Shown here piece by piece: positions 36,611 through 44,200 of a stretch of DNA of 64,000 bases (position 1 is the first letter of the stretch; each line of letters opens with the position of its first letter). The notes under the pieces were generated by a model, which did no database searches, was not told where the DNA came from, and saw only the letters and a program-made list of their open reading frames with translations. A program made the translations under genes and the position numbers. This stretch comes from Streptomyces cirratus (GTDB taxonomy: Bacteria > Actinomycetota > Actinomycetes > Streptomycetales > Streptomycetaceae). The DNA lies in assembly GCF_014650775.1 (NCBI RefSeq), contig NZ_BMVP01000003.1, positions 124,001-188,000 on the forward strand, in the 5' to 3' direction.

Positions 36611-37423
36611 CTAGGCGAAGACGGGGAAGTCCTTGCGCTTGATCTTGGCGCGGCGACCGTCCGGGTGGTGGAAGACGATGCCCTCGGCCAGGGCGCCGGG
36701 GACGAAGCGGCTCTCCAGTTCGGCGAGGAAGTCGCGGAGACCGGCGTAGTCGCGCGGCACGCCCTGGTAGACCGGCGCCTCCAGGTTGAACGGCACGCAC
36801 CGATGGTCGTCCAGCCGCAGGGGGTTGCCCTGGATGCGGGGGCCGAGCGCTTCGCAGGAGTGCTCGCCGTCCGGCCACGAGGTGACGTCAGTGTTGCGGG
36901 CGGCGGCGAGAACCCACCGGTCCTCCGCGGCACTCTCGGCGGTGTCGACGTACCAGCCGTCCTTGATCCCCTGTTCCTTCTGCCGCTTGCTCGGGTTGCG
37001 CCGCTTCTCCACCCGTACCAGCCGGCCCGCCCGGACGGTGAGACGGACGTTGGTTCCGTCGAGCTTCTCCGTCGGGGCTCCCTCGCCGTCGAACACCCAT
37101 GCACACTCCACCCGCGGACGGTCGATGACCCGGAAGTCGCCGTCCCGCTCGAACAGCGTGGGGATCTTCTCCATGACCTGCATGCCCTTTCTGACGTGGC
37201 CGATCAGCTCCTCGTGACTGATGGCACCAGACGCCAGGCCGCCCGCCAGCGCGCGGACCAGGTCCGCGACCGCGACTTCAGCCTCGACGGCAACCCGCTT
37301 CAACGCCTTCTTCTCCGCGGGCGAGATCCATGCGACCAGCCGGGACCAGCCTTCGGGCGGTGTCCATCGCGCGAGCTGCTCCGGATTCTTCCGGGGCCGG
37401 CCGCGTCCTTTGCGCTCCTCCAT
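36611..37423 (-). CDS. ATP-dependent RNA ligase with N-terminal AT-hook and RHH-like segment
   Basis: A 270-residue protein. The nucleotidyltransferase motifs of RNA ligases are present: motif I EKLDGTN with Lys120 as the adenylation site, a motif III-like CEALGPRIQGNP, motif IV EGIVFHHPDG and motif V KIKRKDF. It matches the single-domain RNA ligase family seen in actinomycetes (RNA ligase 1/DUF5565 type). Unusually, the N-terminus has GRGRPRK, an AT-hook core (residues 6-12), followed by WISPAEKKALKRVAVEAEVA, resembling a ribbon-helix-helix. ATG at 37423 or GTG at 37429 may start it. It could seal broken tRNA or other RNA; the substrate is unknown. Confidence 0.8.
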   Translation of the reverse strand: MEERKGRGRPRKNPEQLARWTPPEGWSRLVAWISPAEKKALKRVAVEAEVAVADLVRALAGGLASGAISHEELIGHVRKGMQVMEKIPTLFERDGDFRVIDRPRVECAWVFDGEGAPTEKLDGTNVRLTVRAGRLVRVEKRRNPSKRQKEQGIKDGWYVDTAESAAEDRWVLAAARNTDVTSWPDGEHSCEALGPRIQGNPLRLDDHRCVPFNLEAPVYQGVPRDYAGLRDFLAELESRFVPGALAEGIVFHHPDGRRAKIKRKDFPVFA

Positions 37424-37735
37424 GGGCACGACCCTAGGTCGGCATTTAACGGTGTGTCAATTGGCATAACAGAAAATGGAGAACCGAACGCAGCGCGAGA
37501 CGCGGGGACTTGACGGGGCCGATGCCGACGGACCCACCACACCACCCGGCTTGGCCGAGGCCCGAGCCGAACGGGACGCCCGGCCCGGCATGACGGGCTT
37601 CGGGGTCTTGGCCGGCCGGGACCCGCTGCCCCGGCGGATCCGGGCCGTCCATGATCCGAGCCGCTGGGATGAGGGCCTGCCGGACGATTCCCACCGGGGC
37701 CGGCCCGCCGCCCGGCTGACTTGCCGGACATTGCC
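37424..37735. other. 312-base stretch without an assigned gene
   Basis: Holds the RNA ligase promoter region (AT-rich around 37441-37475) and then GC-rich sequence with only weak open frames. A plus-strand frame from 37476 has balanced composition but no ribosome-binding site, and it runs into the 3' end of the esterase gene. Nothing supported. Confidence 0.4.
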
Positions 37736-38938
37736 TCAGCTCTGCGTTACGTCCCTTATGAACACCATGCCGTCGGTGTCCGCCAGGTGGGCCGGGTCGA
37801 GTGGGGCGTAGCCGAACCACGGGGATACGCGGGGCGCGGGCCGTGCGTCGGCCAGGGCGGCGGCCAGGGCGGGGGCGTCGACGAGGTAGCGGTCCTCGGG
37901 GAGGGCGTGGAGGAGGCCTTCGACGGTGTCCGGTGCGGGGGTGTCCACCCCACGGTGGCGGATCGTGCCGAGGGCCGTGGCCAGGAAGGCGTACCCGTCG
38001 CCCAGGTGGGCGCTCGCGATCGCGCCGGCGCTCCACCACTCCAGCGCCATGCCGCCCATCCGCATCGTGCTCTTGTTGCGCTGGAGGTGACCGTTGTGGG
38101 CGTGGACCAGGGCCGGGCCCCGTTCGGCGACGGCGAGGAGGTTGTCGGCCATCATCCGGTCCCGCAGCGCGACCAGCCGCGTCATGCGGTTCGGTGAGGT
38201 GTCGGCCATCCAGTAGTGGTAGCGCAGCAGGCCGGTGGCGGTACGTCCGTACAGGCGCGCCCGCTCCCATGCGTCCCGCGAGGTCGCCGCGATCAGGTGC
38301 GGCGTCTGCGCGTCGAGCAGAGCCACCAGATCGTCGGCGTGCAGGCGGAGTTCCCTGGCCCCGGCCGACCGCCCCGCGGACCGGGCCGGGTCCGTCATCG
38401 CGGCGGGCTCGGTCCACTGGTCGTCGGCGCCGAGCAGGCGGTCGAGCACTTCGGCGGTGCAGGGCAGCAGGCCCGGGTCCACCTGGGCCGAAAGGTAGCC
38501 GTGGAGTGCGGTGAGGGCCTGGCGTGGGCTCGCGGCCCCGGTGATCTCCAGCGGGCCGTCACAACCGGCGAAGCGGAGCCGCTCGGGCGCGGGCCGGCCG
38601 TCGTTGTGGGCGCGCATCCAGCGGACGAGTTCGCGGTTGGCCCGGGAAGCCCCGAACCCGTGGCTGAATCCGCGCTCCATGACGTCGTCGAGGGTGCCCG
38701 TGCCGGAGGTGACGTAGTCGTCCACTACCAGGCCCATCATGCAGTCGCTCTCGATCGCGATCGTCCGGTAGCCCTCCTGCTCGACGAGTTGCCCAAAGAG
38801 CTCGTTGCGCAGGTCGAGCAGGGCGTCCTCGCCGTGGGTGGGCTCGCCCAGGGCGAAGAGCCGCGGCCTGACCGGAAGCAGCTTCATGACGGCCGAGGCC
38901 TCGACGGCGTGGATGGTGTCCTTGATGTCGGTTGCCAT
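37736..38938 (-). CDS. Erythromycin esterase-family hydrolase
   Basis: A 400-residue protein of the erythromycin esterase superfamily. Active-site motifs are present: GEPTHGED (Glu32, His35, Glu37) and HAHNGHLQRN near residue 286. Ere enzymes open macrolide lactones, but many actinobacterial homologues act on other esters or amides, so macrolide resistance is only possible. ATG at 38938 is supported by the divergent arrangement with a MerR-type regulator 58 bases away. GTTGAA direct repeats in that gap (38954-38972) may be operator half-sites. Confidence 0.85.
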   Translation of the reverse strand: MATDIKDTIHAVEASAVMKLLPVRPRLFALGEPTHGEDALLDLRNELFGQLVEQEGYRTIAIESDCMMGLVVDDYVTSGTGTLDDVMERGFSHGFGASRANRELVRWMRAHNDGRPAPERLRFAGCDGPLEITGAASPRQALTALHGYLSAQVDPGLLPCTAEVLDRLLGADDQWTEPAAMTDPARSAGRSAGARELRLHADDLVALLDAQTPHLIAATSRDAWERARLYGRTATGLLRYHYWMADTSPNRMTRLVALRDRMMADNLLAVAERGPALVHAHNGHLQRNKSTMRMGGMALEWWSAGAIASAHLGDGYAFLATALGTIRHRGVDTPAPDTVEGLLHALPEDRYLVDAPALAAALADARPAPRVSPWFGYAPLDPAHLADTDGMVFIRDVTQS

Positions 38939-38996
38939 GCCCTCAACGGTATCGTTGAACCGACGGTTGAAACTTTGCCCAGCTACTCTGGGAGCT

Positions 38997-39743
38997 GTGG
39001 CTCAAAACCTTCAAAGCAGCGGACAACTCAGGCCGGTTGACCTGGCACGCGGGCACGGTCTTTCCACGCAGGCCGTCAGGAACTACGAGGAGGCCGGCAT
39101 CCTCCCGGCCGCCGGTCGCACGTCCCACGGCTACCGCACCTACACCCCGTTGCACGCGCGGGCCCTCGGGGCGTTCCTCGCGCTGGTTCCCGGGCACGGA
39201 CACCGGACGGCGACGGCGATCATGCGGGCCGTCAACCAGGGCGTGGTGGACGAGGCGTTCCGCCTGATCGACGAGAGCCACACCCAGTTGCTGGACGACC
39301 GGCGGACGCTACGGGCCGTGGAGAGCGCCCTGCGCGATCTGGCACCGACCACGGGGGCCGGTCGGGGCGAGGTGGTGCCCGGGTCCGGGTCCGGGTCCGG
39401 CGGTACGTTCATCGGGCCGCTGGCGGAGGAGCTCGGCCTCCGGCCCGCGACGCTGCGCAAATGGGAACGCGCCGGGCTGGTGCGCCCGGGCCGAGACCCG
39501 CTGACCGGGTACCGCGTCTACGACGAGGCCGACGTGCGGGACGCCCGGCTGGCCCACCAGCTCAGGCGCGGCGGTTACCTGCTGGACCAGATCGCACCGT
39601 TGATCGCCCAAGTGCGGGCGGCCGGTGGGCTGAGGCCGCTGGAGGCCGCGCTGTCCGACTGGCACGGCCGGCTGTCGGCCCGCGGCAGGGCGATGCTGAC
39701 CGGGGCCGCCGAACTGGAGGCGTACCTGCGCGGGCGCGACTGA
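38997..39743 (+). CDS. Tandem MerR-domain transcriptional regulator
   Basis: A 248-residue regulator with two complete MerR-type winged helices in one chain: residues 12-57 (DLARGHGLSTQAVRNYEEAG) and 138-185 (LAEELGLRPATLRKWERAGL, then GYRVYDEADV). They are joined by a helical region and a GSGSGSGG linker encoded by a CCGGGT triplication. GTG at 38997 follows GGGAG with short spacing. It probably senses an antibiotic-like ligand and controls the divergent erythromycin-esterase gene. Confidence 0.82.
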   Translation: MAQNLQSSGQLRPVDLARGHGLSTQAVRNYEEAGILPAAGRTSHGYRTYTPLHARALGAFLALVPGHGHRTATAIMRAVNQGVVDEAFRLIDESHTQLLDDRRTLRAVESALRDLAPTTGAGRGEVVPGSGSGSGGTFIGPLAEELGLRPATLRKWERAGLVRPGRDPLTGYRVYDEADVRDARLAHQLRRGGYLLDQIAPLIAQVRAAGGLRPLEAALSDWHGRLSARGRAMLTGAAELEAYLRGRD

Positions 39744-39975
39744 GAGCGGCTACTCGCGCGTGCGGTGTCGGAGGGGGGCGGAGGACCAGGCTGGTCTCGG
39801 CGGCCCGGATCTCGTCGTCCAGCGAGTCCATCTGGGCCTCGTGGCCGTGGCTGCCGTGCGAACGGGACCGGTCACCGAGCACCTTCGCCGCCGCGCGCAA
39901 CGCGTCGAGGGCGGCGCTCCCTGCGGCCGCCGCCCCGGGGCGCCGGGCGAGGTGGCCCGACATCGACACGAGCCG
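39744..39975. other. Region between MerR gene and IS end, possible gene remnant
   Basis: The minus strand reads SMSGHLARRPGAAAAGSAAL, then VLGDRSRSHGSHGHEAQMDS and LDDEIRAAETSLVL. This is protein-like, but it has no stop before entering the MerR gene and no recognised family. It may be the start of a gene broken when the transposon arrived. No intact gene. Confidence 0.3.
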
Positions 39976-39987
39976 GTATCGAAAGTA
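39976..39987. repeat. Left copy of 12-base inverted repeat (GTATCGAAAGTA)
   Basis: Perfect inverted partner at 41696-41707. Immediately inside, both ends share a further similar block (GATCTTGAGCTG here, GATCGTCAAGCTG at the right), offset by about 10 bases. Confidence 0.5.
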
Positions 39988-40015
39988 GATCTTGAGCTGT
40001 GAACGATCATGGTTC

Positions 40016-40890
40016 ATGGCGCGGGGGGATCTCACGGACGAGCAGTGGGCAGTGCTGGCGCCGTTGTTGCCGACGGGGAGGAAGCGGGGGCGGCCGCCCG
40101 TCTGGCCCGGCGGCAGTTGATCGACGGCATACGGTTCAGAGTCCGGACTGGAGTTCCGTGGCGGGACGTCCCCGTCGAGTACGGGCCGTGGGGCCGGGTC
40201 TACGACCTGTTCCGCCGGTGGCAGCGGAACGGCGCTTGGCACCGGATCCTCATCCGTCTCCAGTCCCTGGCCAACGCGAAGGGCGCGATCGTGTGGGACC
40301 TGAGCGTCGACTCCACGGTGTGCCGCGCCCATCAGCACGCGGCCGGGGCCCGCAAGCGGGGCGACCTGCAGAAGGAGCCGCCGGGCGGCATCTTCAACGA
40401 GCCCCATGATCACGGGCTGGGAAGATCACGCGGCGGCTTCACCACCAAGCTGCACCTGGCCGTCGAACAGGGCCAGAAACCCATGTCGATCGTGCTCACG
40501 GCAGGACAGCGCGGGGACTCGCCGCAGTTCGAACCCGTGCTGGAGAAAGTCCGCGTGCCCCGCATCGGACCGGGCCGGCCACGCGTCCGCCCCGACCGCG
40601 TGCGGGCCGACAAGGCGTACGCCTCCCGCAAAAACCGCGCCTACCTGCGCCGCCGCGGAATCCGCTGCACCATCCCAGACAAGGCCGACCAGGCACGCAA
40701 CCGCCAGAAGCTCGGATCCCGCGGCGGCCGGCCCCCGCACTTCGACCCGGCCGACTACCGCGAGCGCCACGCGGTCGAGTGTGGGATCAACCGCCTCAAG
40801 AGGAACCGTGCTGTCGCCACCCGATACGACAAGCTGGCGGTCCGCTACGAGGCGACCGTCCTCAGAGCGGCCATCGGCGAATGGCTATAA
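40016..40890 (+). pseudogene. IS5-family transposase gene with a single-base frameshift
   Basis: The first part from ATG 40016 encodes [20 protein letters not shown] and RKRGRPPVW, then hits TGA at 40118. The rest, in another frame from about 40108, is [20 protein letters not shown] through the DDE core ([46 protein letters not shown]) to the stop at 40890. The junction TGGCCCGGCGGCAG looks like a C lost from a run of four. No classic slippery heptamer is seen, so inactivation is more likely than programmed frameshifting. Confidence 0.82.
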
Positions 40891-40940
40891 CCAGCGGACA
40901 TCAAGCGCGTCCAATCCAGCCCGCAGGCATAAAGGTGCTC

Positions 40941-41654
40941 TCACTCCCCAGCAGCATTGAGGAGGATCTGCGCCAGCTCGCGCGGCTGGGAGAACATCGG
41001 CCAATGGCCGGTGTCCATCTTGGCCAGACGCCAGTGCTTGCTGGTCAGCAGCTCGGCCACATCTTCGTCGGGCTCGGCGTCGTCGGGCTCGGCCCCCGGC
41101 ATCACGCACAGGATGTACGTCGCCGAAAGTTCACCGAGCGGCCCCGCCAGCACAGCGGGCTCGGTCAGCGTGGCACCTGGGTGAGGCGTCGCGCCACGCA
41201 CGAGGCGTGCGATCTGCTCATCGGTGAGACCTTCGCCGTCGTAGTGAGCAACTGGCGCGGGCGGCCAAAACCCCCCGTTCTCGGCGATCGATGCCTTCAC
41301 TGCCGCCCCGCCGTCCGGCCAGGCGGAGACAAACGACCTGCCGTCAGTGGGAACACTTGAGTCGAGGAACACCACGCGGGCCAGTCGGTCGCCGATCCGC
41401 TCCGCGGCCTGACCGACCGGGATGCCCGAGTAACTGTGACCCACAAGAACCACGTCACGCAGACCCTGGTGTTCCACCTCGGCAACGATGTCCTGGACGT
41501 GAGTCGCTTGCCCTGCCGGTACACCCCGCTTGTCAGCAAGACCGGAGAGCGTCAACGGATAGACGCCGTGGCCAGCCGCACGCAGATACGGCACCACCTC
41601 GCCCCACGCCCACGCCCCGAGCCGTGCACCGGCAACCAGCACGAAATTCACCAT
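40941..41654 (-). CDS. Alpha/beta-fold hydrolase (esterase, EstC/salicylate-esterase-like)
   Basis: A 237-residue alpha/beta hydrolase. It has the oxyanion segment VLVAGARLGAWAW, the nucleophile elbow GHSYSG, and the catalytic His in MDTGHWPMF near the end, matching plant MES/EstC-type esterases. ATG at 41654. It converges on the transposase gene and lies, with it, between the 12-base inverted repeats, so it may be cargo or simply flanking. Substrate unknown. Confidence 0.85.
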   Translation of the reverse strand: MVNFVLVAGARLGAWAWGEVVPYLRAAGHGVYPLTLSGLADKRGVPAGQATHVQDIVAEVEHQGLRDVVLVGHSYSGIPVGQAAERIGDRLARVVFLDSSVPTDGRSFVSAWPDGGAAVKASIAENGGFWPPAPVAHYDGEGLTDEQIARLVRGATPHPGATLTEPAVLAGPLGELSATYILCVMPGAEPDDAEPDEDVAELLTSKHWRLAKMDTGHWPMFSQPRELAQILLNAAGE

Positions 41655-41695
41655 GCCCGCACCGTAGCCGGGCAGCTTGACGATCTTCTAGGAAA

Positions 41696-41707
41696 TACTT
41701 TCGATAC
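41696..41707. repeat. Right copy of 12-base inverted repeat
   Basis: TACTTTCGATAC, perfect inverse of 39976-39987, 5 bases past the stop of the phosphatase gene and upstream of the hydrolase. Could also be an operator of the hydrolase. Confidence 0.5.
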
Positions 41708-41712
41708 AGGCC

Positions 41713-42927
41713 CTAGCGGCGGCGGATTCGGGCGGCCAGGACGGCCACGTCGTCCTCGGCATGCCGGGCGTCCAGGCCGGCCACCACCGCGTCCACGACG
41801 TCACGCACCGCTGCGCCGGGCGGGAGGCCGAGGCCGACGAGCCGGGCCAGGGAGGTGTCGATGTCCTCTCCGCGCCGCTCCACCAAGCCGTCGGTGAACA
41901 GCAGCAGCGTCTCGTCCGGGGTCAGGGCGCGGGTGACGGCCTCGTAGCCGCCGATCCCGGTACCCAGCGGCGGGCCCACCGGGACCTCCACCAGGGTGGC
42001 CGTGCCGTCGACCGAGAAGATCGCCGGCGGCAGGTGCCCGGCGCTGGCGAACATCGCCACCTGCCGGGACGGGTCCACCCGCACCAGCAGGCAGGTCGCC
42101 GGGCGGCGGGCGTCGTCCTCGGCGACCAGGGCGTCCAGTTGCCGCAGAACCCGGTGCGGTGCGAGTTCCGTCGAGGCCACCTCGCGCAGCGTGGACCGGT
42201 AGGCGTTCATGTCCACGGCCGCGTCCGGGCCGTGCCCCATGACGTCGCCGACCACCAGCAGGGTCCTGCCGAAGTGCAGCCGGACCGTCTCGAACCAGTC
42301 CCCGCCCACCAGCGCCCGCGTCCCCACCGGCAGGTAGCGGCTGGCGATCTCCAGATTGGGGTGCGGCCGGCCGGGCTCGGAGACCAGCGCCCGTTGCAGG
42401 TTGAGCGCGGTCTCCTCGGTCGCGGCCAGCCGCCGGGCGTGGCCGAGGTGTACGGCGGCCAGCCGCGCGGCGAAGAGCATGGTCGCCGTCTCGTGGTCGG
42501 TGAACCCGGGGCCGCCGGCTCGTACGGCGAGCAGCGCACCGTAGGTCCTGCCCCGGGCGACCAGCGGCACCGACACCGCTTCGGCGAGGCCGCCGGGCAG
42601 TTCGGTGACGGGCTTGCCGCCGTCCATGGCGCGCAGGGTCGGTGCGTCGGCGCCTTCCGGGGCGTACGGGTCGAGGAGGGTCGCCGGTCCGGTCTCGGCG
42701 GCCCGGTACGGCGCCGCTCCGGGCTGCTCCGTCCGCAGGTCCACCGCGGCCGCGTCGCACGGGATGCCGAGCAGGAACGCGACCAGTTCCCGGCAGGTGG
42801 TCCGCTCGTCCAGGGTGGTCCCGATCCGCTCGGCGGCACCCTCCACGGCCCGCAGCCGCGCGCGGAGCGCCGCGGCCTCACGGTCCGGGTACTGCGAGTA
42901 CTCCGGGTCCTCCGGTTCCGCCGCCAC
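41713..42927 (-). CDS. GAF-PP2C (SpoIIE-type) serine phosphatase
   Basis: A protein of about 404 residues with a GAF-like sensor (about 25-175) and a PP2C/SpoIIE catalytic domain. Motifs: VGGDWFETVRL, VGDVMGHGPDAA, ASAGHLPPAIF, LFTDGLVERR and EDDVAVLAAR, all acidic metal ligands kept. It belongs to the RsbU-like group that dephosphorylates STAS antagonists. GTG at 42927 is the most plausible start although GGAGG is very close; sequence further upstream is Arg/Pro-rich and not protein-like. Confidence 0.85.
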   Translation of the reverse strand: MAAEPEDPEYSQYPDREAAALRARLRAVEGAAERIGTTLDERTTCRELVAFLLGIPCDAAAVDLRTEQPGAAPYRAAETGPATLLDPYAPEGADAPTLRAMDGGKPVTELPGGLAEAVSVPLVARGRTYGALLAVRAGGPGFTDHETATMLFAARLAAVHLGHARRLAATEETALNLQRALVSEPGRPHPNLEIASRYLPVGTRALVGGDWFETVRLHFGRTLLVVGDVMGHGPDAAVDMNAYRSTLREVASTELAPHRVLRQLDALVAEDDARRPATCLLVRVDPSRQVAMFASAGHLPPAIFSVDGTATLVEVPVGPPLGTGIGGYEAVTRALTPDETLLLFTDGLVERRGEDIDTSLARLVGLGLPPGAAVRDVVDAVVAGLDARHAEDDVAVLAARIRRR

Positions 42928-43145
42928 CCCTCCATTCCACCAGGTGACCCGCCATCCGCGCGCCGCAGGGTGGTACCCGGCCCGGCCGCTCCGTGAGGCA
43001 GTCGCCGGCGGGGCCGAGTGGCGCAGTCCCGGGTGCCGGGGGCGGAGCGGGCGGGCACAGTGGTCGCGGAGGGCGGAGGGCGGAGGGCGGTACGCGCGCG
43101 GGCCCGCGGACCGGCGGCCAGGCACTGGAGAACGGGAGAACGGCG

Positions 43146-44189
43146 ATGGCATCGGACGCACCCATGCAGCTCGGCATGGTGGGACTCGGCCGGATGGGTG
43201 CCAATCTGGTGCGCCGGCTCATGCGGGACGGACACCGGTGCGTCGTCAACGACGTCAGCCCCGATGCCGTACGGGCGCTGGAGGGGGAGGGCGCGACGCC
43301 GGCCTTCTCGTTGGAGGAGCTCGTCGAGCGGTTGGAACGGCCCCGCACGGTGTGGCTCATGGTGCCGGCGGGCGTGGTCCAGGAGACACTGGACCACCTC
43401 GTCGGGCTCCTGGACCCGGACGACACGGTCATCGACGGCGGCAACTCCTACTACCGGGACGACATCGCGCGGGCCCGCGCCCTCGCCGAGCACGGCATCC
43501 GCTACGTCGACTGCGGCACCTCGGGCGGTGTCTGGGGCCTGGAGCGCGGCTACTGCCTCATGATCGGCGGCGAGCCGGGTCCCGTGGAACGGCTCGCGCC
43601 CCTCTTCCGCACCATCGCTCCCGGCGCCGGCAGCGCCGCGCCCACCCCGGGCCGTACCCGTACCGACGGCACCGCGCCGCAGGGCTACCTCCACTGCGGG
43701 CCGAGCGGCGCCGGGCACTTCGTGAAGATGGTCCACAACGGCGTGGAGTACGGGATGATGGCCGCCGTCGCGGAGGGGCTCGGCATCATCAAGCACGCCG
43801 ACGCCGGCTTGCGCGCCCGTACGGCCGACGCCGAGACCGCTCCCCTGTCCGATCCCGAGGCCTACCGGTACGAGATCGACGTGGCCGAAGTCGCCGAGGT
43901 GTGGCGCCGCGGGTCGGTCGTCGGCTCGTGGCTCGTCGACCTCACCGCCGACGCCCTGGCCCGCTCCCCGCAGCTGGACGACTTCACGGGCCGTGTCTCC
44001 GACTCCGGGGAAGGGCGCTGGACGGTGCTGGCCGCCATCGAGGAGAGCGTGCCGGCCCCCGTCATCAGCGCCGCCCTCTACCAGCGCTACGAGTCCCGGG
44101 GGCTCGGCGAGTTCACCGCCAAGGTGCTGTCCGCCATGCGAAGCGAGTTCGGCGGCCACGCCGAGAAGCGCTCCGGCGCGGACGCGTGA
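43146..44189 (+). CDS. gnd: 6-phosphogluconate dehydrogenase, decarboxylating (short form)
   Basis: A 347-residue enzyme of the short YqeC/GndA-like class. It has the Rossmann start QLGMVGLGRMGANLVRRL, the substrate-binding DGGNSYYRDD, CGTSGGVWGLERGYCLMIGG, and the catalytic GAGHFVKMVHNGVEYGMM segment. It converts 6-phosphogluconate to ribulose-5-phosphate with NAD(P)H formation. ATG at 43146 follows GGGAGAACGG. It is 11 bases upstream of zwf, so the pair is an operon for the oxidative pentose phosphate route; 6-phosphogluconolactonase is not nearby. Confidence 0.92.
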   Translation: MASDAPMQLGMVGLGRMGANLVRRLMRDGHRCVVNDVSPDAVRALEGEGATPAFSLEELVERLERPRTVWLMVPAGVVQETLDHLVGLLDPDDTVIDGGNSYYRDDIARARALAEHGIRYVDCGTSGGVWGLERGYCLMIGGEPGPVERLAPLFRTIAPGAGSAAPTPGRTRTDGTAPQGYLHCGPSGAGHFVKMVHNGVEYGMMAAVAEGLGIIKHADAGLRARTADAETAPLSDPEAYRYEIDVAEVAEVWRRGSVVGSWLVDLTADALARSPQLDDFTGRVSDSGEGRWTVLAAIEESVPAPVISAALYQRYESRGLGEFTAKVLSAMRSEFGGHAEKRSGADA

Positions 44190-44200
44190 GGAGGCCCGTC

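Noticed and set aside
37476..37811. Small plus-strand ORF upstream of the esterase 3' end
   Set aside because: No ribosome-binding site, overlaps the esterase gene, and no recognisable protein features.
38954..38989. TTGAAC or TTGAAA with TACTCT as promoter of the tandem-MerR gene
   Set aside because: Spacers are 23 and 11 bases, outside the workable range even for MerR-type promoters.
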